NCBI RefSeq assembly: GCF_902859625.1
Contig: NZ_CADIJX010000009.1
Span: 1-64,000 of the forward strand
Reading direction: 5' to 3'
DNA from: Achromobacter pestifer
GTDB lineage: Bacteria > Pseudomonadota > Gammaproteobacteria > Burkholderiales > Burkholderiaceae_B
DNA length: 64,000 nucleotides
The notes under the pieces were generated by a model. The model worked only from the letters and a program-made list of their open reading frames with translations. It did not search any database and was not told the DNA's origin. Below, piece after piece: positions 1-8,512 of the stretch (position 1 is the stretch's first letter; every line of letters starts with the position of its first letter). The position numbers and the translations under genes were made by a program.

Positions 1-73
1 ATCAGGCGATTGAGCGGATTGGTGGCTAACGATGGGTTGCGCGCGATGGGCGTTTTCGCCCTGTTCTTGAATA

Positions 74-233
74 TCTCGCGCTTCACCCATCCTACGGGTG
101 CAACGCCGCCCTAGCAGACCCGCGATTTCGTAGGATAGGTGCAACGCCGCCCGATCAGATCCGCGCAGTCGTGGGATGGGTGAAACGCCACGCGATCAGA
201 TCCACGATTTCGTAGGATGGGTGAAGCGCGAGA
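74..233. repeat. 41-bp tandem repeat inside a 22-bp inverted repeat
   Basis: Three 41-bp units start at 98, 139 and 180, each beginning GTGCAACGCC or GTGAAACGCC and ending near TAGGATGGG; a partial fourth begins at 221. The array is bracketed by a perfect 22-bp inverted repeat (74-95 and 212-233) whose core is GTAGGATGGGTGAAGCGCG. The whole could fold into one long stem with the tandem units in the loop. It sits in non-coding DNA downstream of the PfkB gene. It looks like a REP/BIME-style intergenic repeat; no transposase is present. Confidence 0.75.
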
Positions 234-274
234 ATGTGCTTGCGAATGAACAAGCGCCGGCCGCGCGCAACCCA

Positions 275-1174
275 TCACTCAGCCTTCGCCACGAACGCCA
301 TCATCGCCCGCTCCACATCTTCCACGTTTGGCAACCCGGCCTCATTGCCCAAATGCTGAATCTTGTGGGCAGACGCTGCCCGCGCGAACGTGAAATGCTC
401 CACCCACGGCAGCTCTGGCCGGTTCAGATAGGACCACACGTAGGCGCCGTGGAACACGTCGCCCGCCCCTGACGTATCCACGATGCGATCGCCCGGCACG
501 TCAAGCGAGGGCAAGGTGTCGACCCGCCCCGTCTCGTCATACCAGAGCATGCCGCGTTCGCCCATCGTGACGGCGCCGATGCGGCAGCCGCGCGCGCGAA
601 GCAAGTCCAACAAGCCTTCCGGCGTCAGGCCGAGCTGTTCGCACATGCGCTCGGCGCACACCGCCACGTCGATGTACCGCAGCAACTCATCGGTGTTCTC
701 GCGCACGCCGCCTCCGTCCAGCGACGTCAGCACGCCCGCCTGGCGGCAGGCTCGCGCATAGTGCAGCGCGGCGTCGGGCTGGTGGCCGTCCAGGTGCAGG
801 GCACGATAGCCGCTGATGTCCAGGCGGGGAAAATCGTTCAGGTAGTCCACGTCGCGCGCCCGCACGATGGCGCGCTTGCCGTGGTTGGGCATGATGAAGG
901 ACAGCGACGACCGGCGCACATGACGCGCATGCAGCGTCACGCCATGCGCAGCCGCCATGTCCGTGTACATGTGCCCCAGCCAGTCGGGCGCCAAGGAGCA
1001 GATCAGGTCGGGCGGCGTGCCCAGACGTCCGCACGCGAACGCCGCCGTGACGGCATTGCCGCCGAAGGACACCGCGTAGTCCCGTGCCACGCTCTTCTCG
1101 TCGCCGGTGGGCCATTCGTCGGCCAGCACGGTGACGTCGATATAGGTGTGTCCGATGAAGAGCGCATCGCTCAT
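275..1174 (-). CDS. PfkB-family carbohydrate/nucleoside kinase
   Basis: A 299-residue ribokinase-family (PfkB) sugar or nucleoside kinase, presumably cytosolic and ATP-dependent. The N-terminal substrate motif with G38-G39-N40 and the C-terminal DTSGAGD signature (G236-D239, anion hole and catalytic Asp) are both intact, and the length is normal for the family. It lies 54 nt downstream of the CitE-like lyase on the same strand, so it may be the last gene of that operon, although a sugar kinase has no obvious role in a C5-dicarboxyl-CoA pathway. The ATG at 1174 is preceded by only a weak ribosome site. The exact substrate cannot be read from sequence. Confidence 0.9.
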   Translation of the reverse strand: MSDALFIGHTYIDVTVLADEWPTGDEKSVARDYAVSFGGNAVTAAFACGRLGTPPDLICSLAPDWLGHMYTDMAAAHGVTLHARHVRRSSLSFIMPNHGKRAIVRARDVDYLNDFPRLDISGYRALHLDGHQPDAALHYARACRQAGVLTSLDGGGVRENTDELLRYIDVAVCAERMCEQLGLTPEGLLDLLRARGCRIGAVTMGERGMLWYDETGRVDTLPSLDVPGDRIVDTSGAGDVFHGAYVWSYLNRPELPWVEHFTFARAASAHKIQHLGNEAGLPNVEDVERAMMAFVAKAE

Positions 1175-1228
1175 GGTGAAGCCTGTGAAGAAAAGAAGGG
1201 AACCGCGAGGATAGGCGATCTGCCCGGG

Positions 1229-2062
1229 CTACGCGGCCGCGGGTTCCCCGGCTTGCGCCAGTACCAGCCGCGCACGCGCGATGACGGGCGCATCGACCAT
1301 CTTGCCTTCCAGCATGAACGTGCCCGCCGCGGTCTCGCGATGCGCGGCGACGACGCGACGCGCCCATTCGAGTTCTTCCCGCGCCGGCACGAAGGCCGCG
1401 TGGATCACCGCCACCTGCGTGGGGTGGATGCACAACATGCCGCCAAACCCCATCTGCTGGGCGCGGCCCGCCGCATGCGATAGCCCCGCCTGGTCGCTCA
1501 CCCCCGGAAACACGCCGTCCAACGCGGGGGCCAGCCCCGCCGAACGGGTATGCAGCAACACCTGCACCCGCGCGTGATCCAGCACCGTCTCCGCCCCCGG
1601 GGTATCCGGGGTCAGCCCCATGTCCAGGCCGTAGTCCAGGCTGCCGAAGGCCAGACGCGCCACCCCAGGGGTGGCCGCGACCTCTGCCGCGTTCAACAGG
1701 CCTCGGGCGGTTTCAATGATGGGGATGACGGGCAGGCCGGTCTGCGCCACATGCCGCACCTGCGCCAGGCTCTCTGCCTTGGGCAGCAGGATGCCGGCAA
1801 CGCCGGGCTGGCCCCGGCAGGCTTTCAAATCGTCGTCATGCCAGGACGTGGACGCATCGTTGATGCGCACCCACAGGCGTGCCTGACGATGCGTCCCCAG
1901 GAAGTCGCACAAGGCCTCGCGGGCGCTCGCCTTGGCCAGATGCTCGACCGCGTCTTCCAGGTCAACGATGACCGCGTCCGCGCCGGCAACCAGCGCTTTG
2001 GGAATGCGCTCGGCGCGCGAGGCCGGCACAAACAGGGCGCTACGAACGACGGGATGCGTCAC
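1229..2062 (-). CDS. HpcH/HpaI-family CoA-ester lyase (CitE-like; candidate citramalyl-CoA lyase)
   Basis: A 277-residue TIM-barrel lyase of the CitE/HpcH family, which cleaves 3-hydroxyacyl-CoA thioesters such as citramalyl-, malyl- or HMG-CoA with Mg2+. Visible motifs are the N-terminal FVPASRAERIPKAL, the DLEDAV block, the IPIIETARG strand with the metal-binding Glu, and GSLDYGLD. Start is GTG, overlapping the stop of the upstream CoA-transferase (GTGA), so the two are translationally coupled. With a MaoC-type hydratase and a CaiB transferase in the same operon, the best inference is (S)-citramalyl-CoA lyase, giving acetyl-CoA and pyruvate from itaconate. Another 3-hydroxyacyl-CoA remains possible. 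Confidence 0.88.
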   Translation of the reverse strand: MTHPVVRSALFVPASRAERIPKALVAGADAVIVDLEDAVEHLAKASAREALCDFLGTHRQARLWVRINDASTSWHDDDLKACRGQPGVAGILLPKAESLAQVRHVAQTGLPVIPIIETARGLLNAAEVAATPGVARLAFGSLDYGLDMGLTPDTPGAETVLDHARVQVLLHTRSAGLAPALDGVFPGVSDQAGLSHAAGRAQQMGFGGMLCIHPTQVAVIHAAFVPAREELEWARRVVAAHRETAAGTFMLEGKMVDAPVIARARLVLAQAGEPAAA

Positions 2063-3252
2063 ACGACCTCCGAGGCATGGAATTGCGCCACCTGATCCGG
2101 CGCGTATCCCAATGATGCTAGCACCGCATCCGTGTTTTGGCCCACCGAGGGCACCGCGGCCATGCGCGGCGCGAAGGCATTGCTGCTGGCCGGCGGCAGC
2201 AGCGCCGGCAGCACGCCGGCCGGGCTGTCCACCTGGCTCCAGCGAGCCCGTGCCTGCAACTGGGGGTGCGCCCAGACGCCGGCCATGTCATTGACGCGCG
2301 CGTTCGCGATCTGCGCGTCTTCCAGCCGCTGCGTGACCTGCGCCACGGACAGATCGGCAAAGGCGGCAACTATCAAGTCGCGCAAGGCGTCGCGATTGGC
2401 GGTGCGCTGCGAATTCGACAGGAAACGCGGATCTTCGGCCAAATCGGCCTGGCGCAGCACCTGGGCGCAGAACACGCGCCATTCGCGCTCGTTTTGCAGG
2501 CCCAGCATGATGGTGGAACCGTCACCCACCGGGAACGGCCCGTAGGGATAGATCGAGGCATGGGCAGCCCCGGCACGCACGGGCGGCGCCGCGCCCTCGA
2601 ATGCGTAATACATGGGAAAGCCCATCCACTCGACCATGCTTTCCAGCATGGACACGTCCAGGCGACTGCCCAGTCCGGTCTTCTGGCGCAGCAGCAAGGC
2701 ATTCAAGATGGCGGAATAGGCGTACATGCCCGCCGAGATATCGGCGATCGAGCACCCGGCCTTGACCGGATCGTCCTTGGTGCCGGTGACCGACAGAAAG
2801 CCGCTTTCGCTTTGGATCAACAGGTCATAGGCCTTCTTGTCCTGATAAGGGCCGCCTTCGCCATAACCCGAGATGTCGCACACGATCAGGCGCGGAAATT
2901 TCTCATGCAGGGCGTCAAACGACAGCCCCAGCCGCGCTGCGGCACCAGGCGCCAGGTTCTGCACCAGCACGTCGGCCGACGCCAGCAGACGCTCCATGAC
3001 GTCGCTGGCTTCGTCCCGTTTCAGGTCCAGGGTCAGGCTTTCCTTGGACCGGTTGGTCCAGACGAAATGCGAGGACAGGCCGCGCACGCGCTCGTCGTAG
3101 CCCCGGGCGAAGTCGCCACTGCCCGGCCGTTCGATCTTGATGACGCGCGCGCCCATGTCCGCCAGTTGGCGCGTGCAAAAAGGCGCGGCGATCGCGTGCT
3201 CAAGACTGACGACGGTAATGCCGTCCAAGGGGCGGGTTGCCTGCGTGCTCAT
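2059..3252 (-). CDS. CaiB/BaiF-family CoA-transferase (candidate itaconate/mesaconate CoA-transferase)
   Basis: A 397-residue class III CoA-transferase. These enzymes move CoA between carboxylates through an aspartyl-CoA anhydride. The N-terminal block (LDGITVVSLEHAIAAPFCTRQLADMGARVIKIE) and the catalytic Asp in ADISAGMY (D171) are present, and the length is typical. The ATG overlaps the stop of the upstream hydratase gene (ATGA), and its own stop overlaps the lyase start, making a three-gene coupled unit. In that context it would activate a dicarboxylate with succinyl-CoA as donor, as Ict does for itaconate. Family assignment is firm; the substrate is inferred from neighbours. Confidence 0.9.
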   Translation of the reverse strand: MSTQATRPLDGITVVSLEHAIAAPFCTRQLADMGARVIKIERPGSGDFARGYDERVRGLSSHFVWTNRSKESLTLDLKRDEASDVMERLLASADVLVQNLAPGAAARLGLSFDALHEKFPRLIVCDISGYGEGGPYQDKKAYDLLIQSESGFLSVTGTKDDPVKAGCSIADISAGMYAYSAILNALLLRQKTGLGSRLDVSMLESMVEWMGFPMYYAFEGAAPPVRAGAAHASIYPYGPFPVGDGSTIMLGLQNEREWRVFCAQVLRQADLAEDPRFLSNSQRTANRDALRDLIVAAFADLSVAQVTQRLEDAQIANARVNDMAGVWAHPQLQARARWSQVDSPAGVLPALLPPASSNAFAPRMAAVPSVGQNTDAVLASLGYAPDQVAQFHASEVV

Positions 3253-4079
3253 TCGGTAAACCTCAGTTCAGCTTGGTGGGCCAGCGTGCCGTCCTGCTCG
3301 GCCCATAGCTGGGCCATGCCCGGCTCGGTCAAGCGGCCGGCCACCTGGAAGGGCGTAGGCGAAATCAGCGGACGCAAGCCGCGATACGACAAATGCGTCA
3401 AGCGCGCCTTGGGATGGGCGCGGGTAAAGGCGGCCACCATTTCGGTGGCGATCAACGGGCCATGGACCACCAGGCCGGGATAGCCCTCGGTGCCCGTCAC
3501 GTAGGGATGGTCGTAGTGAATGCGGTGGCCGTTGAAGGTCACCGCCGAATAACGGAACAACAGCACGGAAGACGGATCAACCGTGTCGCGCCATTGCGCC
3601 TCGGGCGCGGGTTCGCTGCCCACGAGCTTGGGCGGCGACGGCTGGCGATAGACGATGTCCTGCTCTTCCTGGATGACGATCTCGCCCGCCTGATGGTATT
3701 CGTGACGCACGGTCACGAACAGCAGCGCGCCGGTGCGGCCGGTCTTTTCCTTGACCTCGGCGACCGTGGACACGCGCTCGGCCGGCACACCCACCTTCAA
3801 CGGCTGACGGAATTCCACCCGGCCGCCCGCCCACATGCGGTTGCGGTCCTGGGCGGGCGGCAGGAAACCGCCACGCGAGGGATGGCCATCTGTCCCCAAT
3901 CCGTCCATGCCCACCGTGCTGATGAAAAACGCCCATTGCCACAGGGGCGGCAAGGCCTCGCCCTGCCCCGGCGCGGGACTGCCCAGGGTTGCCGCGATGC
4001 GCGCGGCATGGCCGGGGTCCATCGCGTCTGCCTTGCGTTCACCGCTGCCGATCCAGGCTGCAGGATCTGTAGAAGTCAT
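3249..4079 (-). CDS. MaoC/HTD2-like hot-dog dehydratase (candidate itaconyl-CoA/mesaconyl-CoA hydratase)
   Basis: A hot-dog-fold acyl-CoA hydratase of the FAS1-like/MaoC type, related to mesaconyl-C4-CoA hydratase and Ich. Family traits include the N-terminal LPPLWQWAFF segment and the C-terminal RIHYDHPYVTGTEGYPGLVVHGPL block with its hydratase-type His residues. The ATG at 4079 (276 aa) is chosen over the upstream 4118 because AAAGGA lies just ahead of it and the protein then begins MTSTDPAAW. It is the first gene of the operon, divergent from a LysR gene across 150 bp. The proposed role is hydration of itaconyl-CoA to citramalyl-CoA for the lyase two genes down. Confidence 0.8.
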   Translation of the reverse strand: MTSTDPAAWIGSGERKADAMDPGHAARIAATLGSPAPGQGEALPPLWQWAFFISTVGMDGLGTDGHPSRGGFLPPAQDRNRMWAGGRVEFRQPLKVGVPAERVSTVAEVKEKTGRTGALLFVTVRHEYHQAGEIVIQEEQDIVYRQPSPPKLVGSEPAPEAQWRDTVDPSSVLLFRYSAVTFNGHRIHYDHPYVTGTEGYPGLVVHGPLIATEMVAAFTRAHPKARLTHLSYRGLRPLISPTPFQVAGRLTEPGMAQLWAEQDGTLAHQAELRFTE

Positions 4080-4229
4080 GCCGATATCCTTTGGTGGGGG
4101 GTTCTCAGCCTCCAGCATGCCCGCAAGCCGTCCCCGTTGTGAATTCGTTTTTCCTCAAGGCGGGGTTTGTGGCGCCTGAATCGACGGCCCATGCCCAGCC
4201 CCGGCGCCGCGCGCCGTAATATATGCCCC

Positions 4230-5123
4230 ATGCACTTCGACCTTGCCGACCTACGCCTGTTCATCCACATCGCGGAATCCCCCAGCCTGACCCAGGCGGC
4301 CAAACGGGCGCATCTGTCCCTGGCTGCGGTCAGCGTGCGGATCAAAGCGCTGGAGAACCAGCTGAATACCCGCTTGCTGTACCGCGATAGCCGTGGCGTG
4401 GAAATCACCCCCGCAGGCCAGAAGCTGCTACAGCACGCCCGCGTCATCATGCGGCAGGTGGACCACCTGAAGCATGACTTCCAGGAGCAATCGGATGGCG
4501 ACGCCGGCCATATCCGGATCTTCGCCAACACCACGGCCGTCACCGAATTCATGCCGGACATCCTGGCGCAGTTCCTGTCGGTCCACCCGGGCGTCACGGT
4601 GGACCTGCAAGAGCGGCTGACGCGCGACATCGTGCGCGGCGTGCTGGATGGAACCACCGACCTGGGCATCGTGGCCGGTCCCGTGGACGCCCCCGAATTG
4701 CAGACCATCCACTTCAGCACCGACCGGCTGGTGTTGGTGGTGCCCAACGGCCATCCCCTGCAAGACCAGGAAAAGGTCAAGCTGGTGGACGCCGTGCGCT
4801 ATCCGTTCATCACCATGCACGAAGGCTCCACGCTGGTCGCCTTCCTGCGCGACCAACTGGAACGGGTCAGCCAACGCTTGCCGCAGCGCATCCAGCTCTA
4901 CAGCTTCGATTCGATCTGCCGCATGGTGCAGGCCGGCGTCGGCATCGCGGTCATCCCCGATTCCGCCGCCCGCCGATACGGCGCCGACACCAAGCTGCGC
5001 GTGGTGGAACTGGATGAGCCGTGGGTTGTGCGAGAACGCAAGCTGCTGGTACGCGACGTTGATGCCTTGCCCGGCTGCGCGCGTGAACTCATCGAACAGA
5101 TCCAGGTGCCCCGGGCGCCTTGA
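4230..5123 (+). CDS. LysR-family transcriptional regulator
   Basis: A 297-residue LysR regulator. The N-terminal winged helix (FDLADLRLFIHIAESPSLTQAAKRAHLSLAAVSVRIKALE) is intact and is followed by a periplasmic-binding-like effector domain. The ATG at 4230 is chosen because the upstream extension is not LysR-like and the family typically starts about ten residues before the DLRLF motif. It is divergent from the hydratase-transferase-lyase operon, the usual arrangement for a LysR activator of that operon. It converges on the crotonase gene with 30 nt between stops. The effector is probably the pathway substrate or a CoA ester, which is inference. Confidence 0.93.
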   Translation: MHFDLADLRLFIHIAESPSLTQAAKRAHLSLAAVSVRIKALENQLNTRLLYRDSRGVEITPAGQKLLQHARVIMRQVDHLKHDFQEQSDGDAGHIRIFANTTAVTEFMPDILAQFLSVHPGVTVDLQERLTRDIVRGVLDGTTDLGIVAGPVDAPELQTIHFSTDRLVLVVPNGHPLQDQEKVKLVDAVRYPFITMHEGSTLVAFLRDQLERVSQRLPQRIQLYSFDSICRMVQAGVGIAVIPDSAARRYGADTKLRVVELDEPWVVRERKLLVRDVDALPGCARELIEQIQVPRAP

Positions 5124-5153
5124 TGCACGGGCCGCGAAGGCCAACCGGCACCG

Positions 5154-5978
5154 TCACGTGCCCGTGAACGCAGGCGGCCGCTTTTCAGCGAACGCGCGCA
5201 TGCCTTCCAGGTAATCGTCGGTGTAGCCGAGTTCACGCTGGAGTTGGCATTCCAGGTCGAACTGTTGCGCCAGCGTGTTGCCGCTGGATGCATGCAGCGC
5301 CGCCTTGGTGGCCGCGTAGGCCCGGGTGGGGCCGGCTGCCAGCGTGGCCGTGACCTCGGACAAGGTATCCGCCAGCGCCGCATCCGGTACCGCGCGCCAG
5401 ATCAAGCCCCAGGCTTCCGCCTGCCGGGCGCTGACCGATTCACCAAACAGCGTGGCCCCCATCGCGCGGGCCGAGCCCACCAGGCGCGGCAGAAACCACG
5501 TGCCGCCCGCATCGGGCAACAGGCCGATCTTGCTGAAGGCCTGAATGAAGCGCGCCGACTCCACGGCAAACACCACGTCACACGCCAACACCAGACTGGC
5601 GCCCGCGCCCGCCGCGACGCCGTTCATCACGCACACCACCGGCACCGGCAAGGCGCGCAAGCGGTTGATCAAGGGTCGATAGCATTTCTCAAGGATCTGG
5701 CTCAGGTCGCGACGCGAGCCATCTTCGGCGGGCTTGCGTTCGCCCAGGTCCTGGCCGGCACAAAAACCTCGGCCGGCGCCGGTGATGACCAGGCCGCGCA
5801 GGCCCGCGTCGGACTCCATGGTGTCCAGCGCGCGCGCCAACTCGGCATGCATGACTTCGGTGAAGCTGTTCAGGCGGTCGGGGCGGTTGAGCGTGATGAC
5901 GCCCACGCCCTGCTCCAGGGTGAATTGGATCTGGGTATAGCCGCCGCCGTCAGACGGATGAAGCGATGCCGCGCTCAT
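5154..5978 (-). CDS. enoyl-CoA hydratase/isomerase (PaaG-like crotonase)
   Basis: A 274-residue crotonase-fold enzyme. The oxyanion-hole segments GRGFCAGQDL and GVAAGAGASLVLACD are present, and KIGLLPDAGGTWFLPRLVG carries an Asp at the position used by PaaG-type ring-epoxide isomerases and related enoyl-CoA isomerases. Its ATG overlaps the stop of the upstream acyl-CoA dehydrogenase by 4 nt, so it is the third gene of an ACAD-ACAD-crotonase operon. It would hydrate or isomerise the enoyl-CoA that the dehydrogenase pair makes. No other phenylacetate (paa) genes are nearby, so a true PaaG role is unlikely. Confidence 0.9.
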   Translation of the reverse strand: MSAASLHPSDGGGYTQIQFTLEQGVGVITLNRPDRLNSFTEVMHAELARALDTMESDAGLRGLVITGAGRGFCAGQDLGERKPAEDGSRRDLSQILEKCYRPLINRLRALPVPVVCVMNGVAAGAGASLVLACDVVFAVESARFIQAFSKIGLLPDAGGTWFLPRLVGSARAMGATLFGESVSARQAEAWGLIWRAVPDAALADTLSEVTATLAAGPTRAYAATKAALHASSGNTLAQQFDLECQLQRELGYTDDYLEGMRAFAEKRPPAFTGT

Positions 5979-7087
5979 GCCAGCTCCTCCAGCACGGCCA
6001 ATTGTTCGGCCGTATCGCCCAGCAATTGGTCCACGACGGTCAAACGCTTGAAGTAGTCGCCCACGTCCAGCTCGTCCGTCATGCCCATGCCGCCGTGCAG
6101 TTGCACCGCCATTTGCGCCACCTGGCGTCCCGCCCGCGCGGCTTCCAGCTTGGCCGACGCGATCATGCGGCGACGCTGCGCGGCATCCGGCTCGGTCAGC
6201 GCGGCCACCGCCACATAGGCCATCGACAAGGCCAATTCCTTGGCGACCAGCATCTCGGCCAGCCGATGCTGCAAGGCTTGGAACGAGGCCAGCGGCTGGC
6301 CAAACTGCTTGCGGGTCTTCAGGTAATCAACCGTGATTTCCAGCAGACGTTCCATCGCGCCCGCCGCATGCGCGCACAGCGCTGCCGTGCCCCATTGCAA
6401 GGCCTGCGCCAGCGCCTCGTCGGCCGCGGCTCCTTCAGCCAGCAAAGCGTCAGCCGGCAAGCCCACGGCGTCCAGGTCCAGCCGCGCGCAGCGTGCCCCG
6501 TCCAGCGTGGGTGTATCGGTGACCCGCACCCCGGCCACGTCTGCCGGCACGGCCAGCAGCAAGGTCTGGCCATCAGCGCCCTGTGCGCTGACCAGCCACG
6601 CCGAGGCAGCGGCGCCGTGCCACACCAGATGCTTGGCGCCATCCAGCCGCCAGCCTTCGGCCGTCTTCGCGGCGCGGCAGTCCTGCGGGTTCGTGTCGTA
6701 GCGATGGCCCGGTTCCTGGTAGGCCACGCTGACGATGGCCTCGCCCGACGCAATGGCGGGCAGCCAGCGGCCGCGCACGGCATCGCCACAAGCGTCCAGC
6801 AGCGCGGCGCCCATCACCGCGCTGGGGATGACCGGTTCAGACACCAGGCCGCGTCCCAGTTCCACATGCACCGGCAGCAGGCTGGCGGGGACTTCGCCGA
6901 AACCGCCAAAGTCCTGCGAAATGGTCAAGCCCAGCACGCCAAGTTCGGCCAGCGCGCCCCATGCCTTGGGGTCCAGCTTGCCAGCCGCCTGCCGGGCGCG
7001 GCGCTGGGGATACGTCCATGCCTGGTCAACCAGGCGGCGCAGGCTGTCGGCCAGCATGCGCTGTTCTTCGGTATAGATGAAATCCAT
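5975..7087 (-). CDS. acyl-CoA dehydrogenase, shorter partner of a pair
   Basis: A 370-residue FAD-dependent acyl-CoA dehydrogenase. The N terminus MDFIYTEEQRMLADSLRRLVDQ and the C-terminal block VQLHGGMGMTDELDVGDYFKRLTVVDQLLGD are typical of the family. The start at 7087 replaces a longer frame that would run into the neighbouring gene. It lies 34 nt after a second dehydrogenase gene and overlaps the crotonase gene. Adjacent long and short ACAD genes of this sort often encode heteromeric enzymes, as for FadE28/FadE29-type side-chain dehydrogenases. The substrate is unknown; a bulky or branched acyl-CoA is a reasonable guess. Confidence 0.9.
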   Translation of the reverse strand: MDFIYTEEQRMLADSLRRLVDQAWTYPQRRARQAAGKLDPKAWGALAELGVLGLTISQDFGGFGEVPASLLPVHVELGRGLVSEPVIPSAVMGAALLDACGDAVRGRWLPAIASGEAIVSVAYQEPGHRYDTNPQDCRAAKTAEGWRLDGAKHLVWHGAAASAWLVSAQGADGQTLLLAVPADVAGVRVTDTPTLDGARCARLDLDAVGLPADALLAEGAAADEALAQALQWGTAALCAHAAGAMERLLEITVDYLKTRKQFGQPLASFQALQHRLAEMLVAKELALSMAYVAVAALTEPDAAQRRRMIASAKLEAARAGRQVAQMAVQLHGGMGMTDELDVGDYFKRLTVVDQLLGDTAEQLAVLEELA

Positions 7088-7121
7088 GCGAGTCTTCCTG
7101 TCGGATTGCGCGTGACCGGGC

Positions 7122-8312
7122 CTACAGGCCCAGCACCAGGCGGGCGATGATGCCCTTCTGCACTTCGGTCGTGCCGCCATAGATCGAGGTCTTGCGCATA
7201 TCGGCATAGCCCGCGCCCGAGGCGGCTGCCATCTCGGGGCCGGGGCCATGGAAATCGCCGCCCGCCTGCAACCAATCGGGGTCGTAAGGCCACGCATCCG
7301 GCCCGGCGACTTCCATCTGAAGCATGGCCAGATCCTGCTGGATCTCGGACCCGCGGATCTTCAGCACCGAGGCCTCGGGGCCTGGCGTGCCGTCGTTGCT
7401 GGAGGCCACGCGCAACAGCAGCATTTCCAGCGCCATGATGTCCACCTCGATCCGCGAAATGCGGTCGCGGATGCGGCTGTCGGCAAGCAGCGGCTTGCCG
7501 TGCGACTGCGCCTGAGCGGCCATCTGCTTCAAGATGCCCAGTTCACGGTGGCAATGGCCCAGCCCGGCAATGCCGGTGCGTTCGTGGCCCAGCAGATATT
7601 TGGCGTAAGTCCAGCCCTGATTCTCTTCGCCCACCAGATTGCCGACCGGCACCCGCACGTTCTCCAGCCAGACCTCGTTCACGTCGTGGCCGCCGTCCAG
7701 CGTGCGGATGGGGCGCACCGTCACGCCCGGGCTTCGCATGTCCAGCAGCAACATCGAGATGCCGCGCTGCGCGCGCGCGTCGGGGTCGGTGCGCACCAGG
7801 CAGAACATCCAGTCGGCGTACTGGGCCAGCGTCGTCCAGGTCTTCTGACCATTGACGACGTAGTCGTCGCCGTCCCGCACCGCCCGGGTCTTGAGCGAGG
7901 CCAGATCGGAACCGGAACCCGGCTCGGAATAGCCCTGGCACCACCAATCCTCCACGCGCAACATGCGCGGCAACAGGCGCGCTTGCTGTTCGGCGCTGCC
8001 GTACTTCATCAACACGGGGCCGATCATCGACAGGCCAAAAGGCAGCAGACGCGGCGCACCGGCCTTGAAGCATTCGACTTCAAAGATCAGGCGTTGCAAC
8101 GCATTCCAACCCGTGCCGCCGTGTTCCACGGGCCAATTGGGAGCGCCCCAGCCGTGATCGGCCAGGATGTTGTGCCAGCGCACGTAGTCCTCGCGTTCCA
8201 GCCGTTGATGCCGCACCACCTTGTCGCGGATATCGGCCGGCAGGTTGGCGACGGCGAACGTGCGCACCTCTTCGCGAAATTGGCGCTCTTGCGGCGTCCA
8301 GGTCAGGTTCAT
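7122..8312 (-). CDS. acyl-CoA dehydrogenase, longer partner of a pair
   Basis: A 396-residue acyl-CoA dehydrogenase with the FAD/substrate signature WCQGYSEPGSGSDLASLKTRAV and the C-terminal motif YGGTTEVQKGIIA. Where medium-chain dehydrogenases have the catalytic Glu (E-G-T), this protein reads G-G-T, so the catalytic base must sit elsewhere or be supplied differently, as seen in heteromeric ACADs. It is the first gene of the minus-strand operon and is divergent (200 bp) from the DUF35-thiolase-synthetase operon. Likely function is alpha,beta-dehydrogenation of an acyl-CoA together with the neighbouring 370-residue protein. Confidence 0.9.
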   Translation of the reverse strand: MNLTWTPQERQFREEVRTFAVANLPADIRDKVVRHQRLEREDYVRWHNILADHGWGAPNWPVEHGGTGWNALQRLIFEVECFKAGAPRLLPFGLSMIGPVLMKYGSAEQQARLLPRMLRVEDWWCQGYSEPGSGSDLASLKTRAVRDGDDYVVNGQKTWTTLAQYADWMFCLVRTDPDARAQRGISMLLLDMRSPGVTVRPIRTLDGGHDVNEVWLENVRVPVGNLVGEENQGWTYAKYLLGHERTGIAGLGHCHRELGILKQMAAQAQSHGKPLLADSRIRDRISRIEVDIMALEMLLLRVASSNDGTPGPEASVLKIRGSEIQQDLAMLQMEVAGPDAWPYDPDWLQAGGDFHGPGPEMAAASGAGYADMRKTSIYGGTTEVQKGIIARLVLGL

Positions 8313-8512
8313 GGTCTACCTCCTTTGCCCGGTATCTAGCCATGACCCGGGCCGACCGGCAATCTGCCTCTTCCGAAGACCGGCTTCGCGCAGGGTGTAG
8401 GGCGCCATCCCACTACAGGTCCGCAAAAGGCCTGCTTCAGCAATGAAGAATGGTCGAAGCCGGCGCCAGTACCGAAACTAGCAGCCGTCATCCACTGGAA
8501 TCCCATCGCACC

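Noticed and set aside
74..233. Possible CRISPR array
   Set aside because: Only three abutting 41-bp units with no spacers and an inverted outer pair; no cas genes.
5154..5978. Assignment as true PaaG of phenylacetate degradation
   Set aside because: Only the crotonase resembles PaaG; none of paaABCDE, paaZ or paaK is in the neighbourhood.
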